Source of the DNA: Marivita sp. XM-24bin2
Lineage (GTDB): Bacteria > Pseudomonadota > Alphaproteobacteria > Rhodobacterales > Rhodobacteraceae
Assembly (NCBI GenBank): GCA_003149565.1
Contig: QCWH01000010.1
Coordinates: forward strand, 1 to 50,622
Direction: 5' to 3'
Length of the DNA stretch: 50,622 nt
Position 1 is the first letter of the stretch. The number at the start of each line of letters is the position of its first letter. This document shows positions 44,164 to 50,622 of the stretch, piece by piece. The notes beneath the pieces are model-generated. The model saw only the letters and a program-made list of their open reading frames with translations, was not told the origin of the DNA and ran no database searches. Position numbers and translations under genes: made by a program.

Positions 44164-44168
<5 letters not shown>
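43275..44168 (+). CDS. DMT-superfamily (EamA) transporter
   Basis: The 297-residue protein has ten predicted membrane helices. It begins MHIMRAILLMILAMALLALSD, with IPLSLFAAIMQMAPLVVTLGAAVFLKEP closing repeat 1 and APAAIVSPFRYTRLIFTMSLGILIFGERPD in repeat 2, the pattern of the RarD/EamA group that includes S-adenosylmethionine and acylcarnitine-type carriers of Rickettsiales; the cargo here is unknown. ATG at 43275 or 43284 could start the protein; neither has a strong ribosome-binding site. Its stop codon lies within the operator upstream of eno. Confidence 0.88.
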
Positions 44169-45524
<1,356 letters not shown>

Positions 45525-45531
45525 ACCGTTT

Positions 45532-45612
45532 CGAATTTTCCTTTGGAAAATCCGACAGGCCGGGCGCTGCGCGCCCGGCTATTTTACGCATATTTGAGAA
45601 AAGAAGAAGATT
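45532..45612. repeat. Composite intergenic element, copy B (includes the eno terminator)
   Basis: A T-rich hairpin with core ATTTTCC/GGAAAAT around TTT (45532-45554) is followed by a perfect 9-base GC stem GCCGGGCGC/GCGCCCGGC with a TGC loop (45559-45579) and TATTTTA. The tail ATATTTGAGAAAAGAAGAAG (45591-45610) comes next. The GC stem alone would terminate eno. The order of parts matches copy A at 18179-18270. Confidence 0.7.
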
Positions 45613-45620
45613 GGGCGCGC

Positions 45621-46076
45621 TCAGCTGCCCGCGTCGGGTTCTTTGTAGACGCCCTGTTCTTTCAGCGCGTCCACCACCTCGGTCGGCATGTATTCTTCAT
45701 CATGTTTGGCAAGAATTTCTGAGGCTTCAAACACACCATTGATGTAACGACCCGTGCCGACCATGCCTTCGTTCTCGGAAAAGAGGTCCGGCAACACTCC
45801 GGAATAGATCACAGGCACCGTCGCGCCTCCGTCCGTCACACTGAAGGACACGGTCGATCCCTGCCCGCGCGTGATCGATCCTTCCGCAACCAAACCACCT
45901 ATGCGGAACACTTCGTTAGGCGCAGGCGGCTCCGCCATAACCTGGCTGGGCGAGCGGAAAAAGTTGATACCGTCGCGCATGCCATAGCCAATCAGAGCGG
46001 TCGATAGGATCAACGCCACTGTCGCAAGGGCAATCACCTGAATGCGGCGTTGTTTCTTTAACGATTTCAGCGCCAT
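45621..46076 (-). CDS. ccmE: Cytochrome c biogenesis heme chaperone CcmE
   Basis: It binds heme covalently in the periplasm and hands it to CcmF. The 151-residue protein has a basic N terminus and one membrane anchor (about residues 12-32), an OB-fold domain with FRIGGLVAEGSITRG and VIYSGVLPDLFSENEGMVGTG-type sequence, and the heme-binding motif KHDEEYMP with His125 (covalent attachment) and Tyr129. GGGAGGA precedes the ATG by six bases. In this genome it sits with argC and murI, about 15 kb from ccmFH. Confidence 0.96.
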   Translation of the reverse strand: MALKSLKKQRRIQVIALATVALILSTALIGYGMRDGINFFRSPSQVMAEPPAPNEVFRIGGLVAEGSITRGQGSTVSFSVTDGGATVPVIYSGVLPDLFSENEGMVGTGRYINGVFEASEILAKHDEEYMPTEVVDALKEQGVYKEPDAGS

Positions 46077-46130
46077 GGCGTCCTCCCGAAAAAACCTGAT
46101 CTAATATATACACGCAAAGCGCGTTCGGGA

Positions 46131-46214
46131 ACTGCGGCAGATCAATTTGCCGCAGTCTGCGTCGATTTTTTCTTAACCTCACACAACCAAGATTCTTCGT
46201 ACGAAGAATCTTGG
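46131..46214 (-). terminator. Two hairpins between argC and ccmE
   Basis: The first hairpin has perfect arms ACTGCGGCA/TGCCGCAGT (46131-46156). The second is a perfect 28-base palindrome with core CTTCGTACGAAG (46187-46214), 17 bases after the argC stop codon. The latter shares its core with the palindrome at 421-450. Neither has a good T-run on the argC strand; they may weaken readthrough into ccmE. Confidence 0.5.
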
Positions 46215-46230
46215 CGCCGCTCATAAAATT

Positions 46231-47259
46231 TTAGGGGAAGCACGGAGCCAGCATCAAACCAGCCGTTTCCTCCAGACCCAGCATCAGGTTGGCGTTCTGC
46301 AAGGCCTGACCCGACGAGCCCTTGGTCAGGTTGTCCAAGGCTGCGACAATGATCGCCCGTCCGTCGATCCGATCACCGGTCACACCGATATGGCAGAAAT
46401 TCGATCCACGCACATGGTGCGTCGATGGCGTCTCACCAAAGGGCAGCACTTCGATGAAAGGCTCAACCGCATAAGCCTTACTCAGCGCGTCATGCACCGC
46501 CTGGGCATCTCCACTGACATAACAGGTGGCGAGGATCCCCCGGTTCGCCGGAATCAGGTGCGGCGTGAACTGCACACGCACCTCTTCGCCCGCCAAGGCA
46601 CTGAACTCCTGATCGAACTCCCCCAGATGCCGGTGCGTGCCACCAACCGCATAGGCGTTCGTACCTTCGGACAACTCGGCATGCAGCAGGTTTTCCTTGA
46701 GCGCCCGCCCCGCCCCCGACACGGCACATTTCAGGTCGAGGATGATGTCTTTGAGCCCGATCACCTTGTCACCGATCAACGGACGCAGGATGTACTGACC
46801 GGTCGCCGCATTGCAGCCGGTGCCCGCAACCAGCCGTGCCTGGCGGATTGCGTCGCGGTAGAACTCGGTCAGGCCATAGACCGCCTCTTTCTGCATCTGG
46901 ACTGCCGCATGAGGGTTCCCGTACCATTTCTCGTACTCTGCGGGATCGCGCAGGCGGAAATCGGCAGACAGATCCACGATCTTCAGATGCGTAGGGAGTT
47001 TTGAGATCACCTCTTGGCTGGTCTTGTGCGGCAAGGCACAGAAACACAGGTCAATGCCAGAAAAGTCGATCTCTTCCCATGTCACCAGCTGCGGCAGATC
47101 GAGATGGCGCAGGAACGGAAACACCTGCGCAATGGTCTGACCGGCCTTGGAATTCGCGGCCAGGGCGGCGATCTCCATGTCGGAATGGGTTGCGATGAGG
47201 CGCAGCAATTCGGCTCCGGTATAGCCGCTGGCGCCGATGATGGCGATTTTACAGGTCAT
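46231..47259 (-). CDS. argC: N-acetyl-gamma-glutamyl-phosphate reductase
   Basis: It reduces N-acetylglutamyl phosphate to the semialdehyde in arginine synthesis. The 342-residue protein has the NADP-binding [40 protein letters not shown], the catalytic Cys149 in [12 protein letters not shown], the [14 protein letters not shown] segment, and RGILATCYV. The active-site context TGCNAAT differs from the PGCYPT of many bacteria but keeps the cysteine and flanking glycine. It is 49 bases downstream of murI on the same strand. Confidence 0.95.
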   Translation of the reverse strand: MTCKIAIIGASGYTGAELLRLIATHSDMEIAALAANSKAGQTIAQVFPFLRHLDLPQLVTWEEIDFSGIDLCFCALPHKTSQEVISKLPTHLKIVDLSADFRLRDPAEYEKWYGNPHAAVQMQKEAVYGLTEFYRDAIRQARLVAGTGCNAATGQYILRPLIGDKVIGLKDIILDLKCAVSGAGRALKENLLHAELSEGTNAYAVGGTHRHLGEFDQEFSALAGEEVRVQFTPHLIPANRGILATCYVSGDAQAVHDALSKAYAVEPFIEVLPFGETPSTHHVRGSNFCHIGVTGDRIDGRAIIVAALDNLTKGSSGQALQNANLMLGLEETAGLMLAPCFP

Positions 47260-47308
47260 GTGGTCACTCCCAGTGACGGAATAGCTTGGCTCAGGATCGT
47301 TGAAAGGC

Positions 47309-48121
47309 TCAGGCGGCCTCGAACTGGATCCGTCGTCGCAGGAATTGCGTGGCGTGGTCGGACACGCGCTTCGGATCCCCCGTGGTCAGGAACATCGCAT
47401 CCTCCCCCGAACCCTGCATGTTTGGATGACGGACAAGGTAGTCAGCGAGCGACTCGGCCACCAGATTGGCCTGGCTGTAGACCGCCACCTCGGGCCCAAG
47501 AGCATCCTGAAAGATCTCCTGCATCAGCGGGTAATGCGTGCATCCCAGAATAGCGGCCTGCGGGTTGGGCATCTTGCGCTTGAGCGCATCCACATGGGAC
47601 CGCACCAGCGCTTCGGCCAGGATCATGTCGCCCTCTTCGATTGCATCCACCAGACCGCCACAGGCCTGTGCCTCAACATCGACACCGATGGCGCGGAAGG
47701 CCAGTTCGCGCTGAAAGGCACGGCTGCGCACAGTGGCCGGGGTCGCGAACAGTGCCACGTGCTGAACCGCCACTTCGCGCGGTGGAGAATTGTCGCCCCA
47801 TTGCCGTTCGGTCAGCGCCTCGATCAAGGGCACAAATACACCCAGTACCCGTTTGTCGCGCGGGATCCAGTTTTCCTGCATCCGCCGCAGGGCTGCCGCA
47901 GATGCGGTATTGCAGGCCAGAATCACCAGATCGCAGCCTGCGTCCCAAAGCCGTTCGGTTGCCGCACAGGTCAGAGTGTAAACGTCATCGGCATCGCGCA
48001 CGCCATACGGCGCATGCTTGTTGTCGCCAAGATAGACGAAGGGCACATCGGGCAGACGCTTGGACACCGCGTCCAGCACCGTCAGCCCACCCAGACCGCT
48101 GTCAAATACGCCTACCGCCAT
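47309..48121 (-). CDS. murI: Glutamate racemase
   Basis: It makes D-glutamate for peptidoglycan. The 270-residue protein has the two-cysteine acid/base pair of the Asp/Glu racemase family ([15 protein letters not shown] and [15 protein letters not shown]), the substrate loop [14 protein letters not shown], and [12 protein letters not shown]. The ATG at 48121 is favoured because GAGGG lies five bases upstream; ATG at 48136 would add five residues without a ribosome-binding site. It lies 32 bases downstream of the acyltransferase gene. Confidence 0.94.
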   Translation of the reverse strand: MAVGVFDSGLGGLTVLDAVSKRLPDVPFVYLGDNKHAPYGVRDADDVYTLTCAATERLWDAGCDLVILACNTASAAALRRMQENWIPRDKRVLGVFVPLIEALTERQWGDNSPPREVAVQHVALFATPATVRSRAFQRELAFRAIGVDVEAQACGGLVDAIEEGDMILAEALVRSHVDALKRKMPNPQAAILGCTHYPLMQEIFQDALGPEVAVYSQANLVAESLADYLVRHPNMQGSGEDAMFLTTGDPKRVSDHATQFLRRRIQFEAA

Positions 48122-48153
48122 ACCGCCCTCGCGCATGTGGCAAGGGATGGCGT

Positions 48154-49032
48154 TCAGTCGCGCATCCGGTGCCGCTCTTCAAACTCAAAGCCGTAGTCGT
48201 AAGACGCGTACGGCGTTGGAGACAGCTCATACGTGGCTTTGCGCAGAAAATCCATCAGCTCTCGCGCGTCTTTTTTGCGGCTGTCGATTTCGTGCGCTGG
48301 GACCGGCGCACCGATGACGATCCGAACCGGGGTGTCGATCCTTTTCTTGAACTCTTTGATCAGCAATCCCAAGCGCAGGGTCATGTGCAGATGGCTGGCC
48401 ATCTGAAACAACCGACTGGTGTGACCGTCGAAATAGATCGGCACCACGGTGGCATTGGATTTGGCGATCATCCGGGCGGTGAACCCGCGCCAGCCAGGGT
48501 CCATCGGGGTGGCAAAGGGGGTCGCGGCGGTAGAGACGGTGCCACCGGGAAAGACACCCATGCAGCCACCACCACGCAAATAGTCGAGTGCCACTTTGCG
48601 CGTTTGGATGTTCTGCGCGACGGCCTCTTTGGTTTCGTCGAAATTGACCGGCAGGATGATGCGGTCGAGGTTTTCGGCCTTGCGGAACACCTTGTGGGCC
48701 AGAATACGGAAATCGCCACGCGTGACAGACAGGATGCGGCCCAATATCAGACCATCCAGAATGCCGTAGGGATGGTTGGCGATCACGATCAGCGGGCCGG
48801 TTTGCGGGATGTTGTCGAGCGATCCGCCTACAACATCGAGGCTCAGGCCGTAGCGGTCGACCAAAACCTCCCAGAAATCGCGGCCTTGGGCAACCTCGTC
48901 CTGATAGCCCTCCGCACGTTTGATCAGGGTTAGACGGCCTGTCGCGTTTTCCATCAAGCGGATCATCGCGCGGCCCGGTTTTGACCGGGCCGAAGACGCA
49001 TAAGATATATCACGCGCAGCAGAACCTCTCAC
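48154..49032 (-). CDS. Lysophospholipid acyltransferase family protein (PlsC-like)
   Basis: The 292-residue protein has the acyltransferase HX4D motif in [11 protein letters not shown], the glycerolipid-binding segment [11 protein letters not shown], and [11 protein letters not shown]. It would transfer an acyl chain to a lyso-lipid; Roseobacters use PlsC-like enzymes for phosphatidic acid, ornithine or glutamine lipids, and no olsB neighbour is present to decide. A GTG at 49032 with GGAG eight bases upstream is the best start; ATG at 48966 lacks a ribosome-binding site and would remove a conserved [14 protein letters not shown] segment. Confidence 0.85.
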   Translation of the reverse strand: MRGSAARDISYASSARSKPGRAMIRLMENATGRLTLIKRAEGYQDEVAQGRDFWEVLVDRYGLSLDVVGGSLDNIPQTGPLIVIANHPYGILDGLILGRILSVTRGDFRILAHKVFRKAENLDRIILPVNFDETKEAVAQNIQTRKVALDYLRGGGCMGVFPGGTVSTAATPFATPMDPGWRGFTARMIAKSNATVVPIYFDGHTSRLFQMASHLHMTLRLGLLIKEFKKRIDTPVRIVIGAPVPAHEIDSRKKDARELMDFLRKATYELSPTPYASYDYGFEFEERHRMRD

Positions 49033-49124
49033 CAATCACGCTCCGAGCAGAGGGGGTACGCCACATCGGCGCGTCACGGTCTATCCGAAAAACTGTAACA
49101 GGATCGTGACGGTTTAATGCCGCA

Positions 49125-50622
49125 TCACTCCGCTGCCTGTTTCAGCCCGGCTCCGCCGGATCGCAACACCGCGAGCAATTCTTCGCGGCGTTTCTCGGCT
49201 TTCGCCGCGTTGGCATGTTTGACCGGACCGAAGCCACGGATCTGCAATGGCAATTCAGCGAGGGCCACCAACGCGTCCATCGTCTCGGGCTTGGCCTTGG
49301 GCAACCACGTACGCATGTCCGCCTCATACTGCTTGATCAGCGCACGCTCCATGCGGCGCTCGACGGTACGTCCGAACGGGTCGAACACCGTGCCACGCAG
49401 CCATTTGAGTTTTGCCAAAAGGCCAAAGCTGCGCAGCATCCCCTCGCCGTACTGCTTTTTCACCGGTCGCCCATCGGGCCCGGTTTTGGACAGCATCGGC
49501 GGGGCAAGATGGAAGGACATCTTGAAGTCGCCGCCGAAGTGCTCTTCTGCTTTGGCGCGGGTTTCGAGATGCAGGCGCGCCACCTCATATTCGTCTTTGT
49601 AGGCCAAGAGCTTGTGATAACCCTTCGCGACCGCCTCTTTCAGCCGGGTATCAGAGATACCGTCCAACAGCTTACGGTAGCGCTTGGCATATCGGGTACT
49701 TTGATATTTTACCAAATGGTCAAATCTGTAAGCGATCTTTTCCTCCAAGGTCTTCGGCACCCGCACCACATTCGGCGCCATGACCCGTTCCGCCTCCTCC
49801 GGATGCAGCACCGCCCAGCGGCCGATTTCGAAGGCGCGGATGTTTTTCTCCGCCGCAGCCCCGTTCAACTCAATAGCTTGCAGGATTGCGTCGCGGTTCA
49901 ACGGCACCAGGCCGCGCTGCCACGCGGCGCCCAGAATCATCATGTTTGAAAAGATCGAGTCGCCCAGCGTCGCCTTCGCAAGATCGGAAGCATCGAAAAG
50001 ATCTAGCCTGTCCCGCAACCGCGCCTGAAGCGAGACGGTCAGCCGGTCGGTCGGCAGAGCGAATTCAGTGTTGCGGGTGAAGTCCCCGGTGATGATTTCG
50101 TGGCTGTTGACCACCCCACCCGTGCGACCCGTGCGCATCAGACCCAACGTCTTGGCCCCGGCACTGACCACCAGGTCGCCACCGATCAAAGCGTCGGCCT
50201 CACCGGTTGCCACGCGGATGGCGCTGATGTCGCCGGGGGTGTTGGCAAGCCGAAGATGGATGTGCACCGCGCCACCCTTCTGGGCCAAACCCGCCATCTC
50301 CATCATGCCCGCGCCCTTGCCGTCGATCTGCGCCGCCTGTGCCAGCACCGCACCTATGGTGACAACACCCGTGCCCCCAACGCCGGTGATCACCACATTC
50401 CAGGTGCCATCAATATTCGGCAATTGAGGTTCTGGCAGATCCGGCAGCTCAAGCGCCGTGGTCGCCGCCTTTTTTACCTGCGCGCCTTCCAGTGTCACAA
50501 AAGACGGACAAAATCCCTTGAGGCAGGAAAAATCCTTGTTGCAGGAGGACTGATCAATCGCCCGCTTGCGGCCCAGCTCGGTCTCTTTCGGCACGATCGA
50601 CACGCAGTTCGACTGCACCCCG
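49125..50622 (-). CDS. Indolepyruvate ferredoxin oxidoreductase, C-terminal part (runs off the right edge)
   Basis: The visible 498 codons are the C-terminal part of the fused IorAB-type enzyme that oxidises arylpyruvates to acyl-CoA with ferredoxin as acceptor. From the edge inward come the end of an iron-sulfur domain (SNCVSIVPKETELGRKRAIDQ and SCNKDFSCLKGFCPSF with clustered cysteines). The gamma domain follows, with NVVITGVGGTGVVTIGAVLA, GKGAGMMEMAGLAQKGGAVHIHLR and SHEIITGDFTRN, then a long helical C-terminal domain (DUF6537-like) ending LKQAAE. The start and the thiamine-diphosphate domain lie outside the window. It is separated by 92 bases from the acyltransferase gene. Confidence 0.93.
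   Translation of the reverse strand, partial: GVQSNCVSIVPKETELGRKRAIDQSSCNKDFSCLKGFCPSFVTLEGAQVKKAATTALELPDLPEPQLPNIDGTWNVVITGVGGTGVVTIGAVLAQAAQIDGKGAGMMEMAGLAQKGGAVHIHLRLANTPGDISAIRVATGEADALIGGDLVVSAGAKTLGLMRTGRTGGVVNSHEIITGDFTRNTEFALPTDRLTVSLQARLRDRLDLFDASDLAKATLGDSIFSNMMILGAAWQRGLVPLNRDAILQAIELNGAAAEKNIRAFEIGRWAVLHPEEAERVMAPNVVRVPKTLEEKIAYRFDHLVKYQSTRYAKRYRKLLDGISDTRLKEAVAKGYHKLLAYKDEYEVARLHLETRAKAEEHFGGDFKMSFHLAPPMLSKTGPDGRPVKKQYGEGMLRSFGLLAKLKWLRGTVFDPFGRTVERRMERALIKQYEADMRTWLPKAKPETMDALVALAELPLQIRGFGPVKHANAAKAEKRREELLAVLRSGGAGLKQAAE

Noticed and set aside
47641-48933. A 430-codon frame opposite murI and the acyltransferase gene
   Set aside because: It crosses two real genes on the other strand and has Arg/Pro-rich antisense composition.
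49706-49727. A third copy of the TTTACC-N4-GGTAAA palindrome near the right edge
   Set aside because: The arms have mismatches (GGTCAAA) and it lies in coding sequence; too weak to count with the moeA and Fur copies.

Overview
The window is about 50.6 kb of ordinary, densely packed chromosome from an alphaproteobacterium. Gene content and order point to the Roseobacter group of the Rhodobacteraceae: glnB-glnA beside the NAD(P)HX repair enzyme, trpG-trpD-ung-trpC-moaC-moeA-lexA, comEC/gltX/gltA, a split B12-dependent methionine synthase locus with a DUF1638 protein, zwf-pgl-pgi, a gene-transfer-agent (GTA) type lysis pair, and a dead copy of the DMSP lyase gene dddP. No species is assigned.

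Layout from left to right. (1) 1-450: the first 63 codons of an integrase run off the left edge. They lie just beyond the 3' end of tRNA-Leu(UAG), so an integrated element probably starts here. (2) 446-4500: the NAD(P)HX repair enzyme diverges from the nitrogen-control pair glnB-glnA. (3) 4.2-10.5 kb: two unrecognised membrane proteins, a lytic transglycosylase, DUF3592 and DUF3445 proteins, the dddP remnant, an endonuclease/exonuclease/phosphatase-family protein and an alpha/beta hydrolase-OsmC fusion. (4) 10.5-14.6 kb: homocysteine methyltransferase, an apparently SOS-controlled radical SAM protein, a corrinoid-binding protein, a small membrane protein and DUF1638. (5) 14.6-22.2 kb: a YibQ-like protein with a very long linker, then the trp/molybdopterin run, in which most joints are 4-base ATGA overlaps, then lexA with its own operator. 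(6) 22.1-28.4 kb: comEC, gltX, gltA, an acetyltransferase and an enoyl-CoA hydratase-family protein. (7) 28.5-33.2 kb: ccmH-ccmF, a GTA-type holin-endolysin pair, a cupin and a thioesterase. (8) 33.2-45.5 kb: the Entner-Doudoroff entry operon zwf-pgl-pgi, a nucleoside hydrolase, selO, three DMT transporters, a Fur-family regulator and eno. (9) 45.6-50.6 kb: ccmE, argC, murI, an acyltransferase and the C-terminal part of a fused indolepyruvate ferredoxin oxidoreductase that runs off the right edge.

Regulatory signals tie several of these together. There are two perfect alphaproteobacterial SOS boxes (GAAC-N7-GAAC), one at lexA and one at the radical SAM gene. A perfect CtrA box (TTAA-N7-TTAA) lies upstream of comEC, and a TTAACCAT half-site lies upstream of the endolysin-holin pair. 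GTA release and DNA uptake therefore look jointly CtrA-controlled. Two copies of a GTTAGCGCTAAC-type operator lie upstream of zwf and eno, matching the CceR type of central-carbon control. Gene ends are marked by a recurring family of near-perfect palindromes, mostly in doublets. In two places these form a larger composite element.

No gene-free stretch exceeds about 250 bases. No rRNA, CRISPR array, insertion sequence or replication origin was seen.
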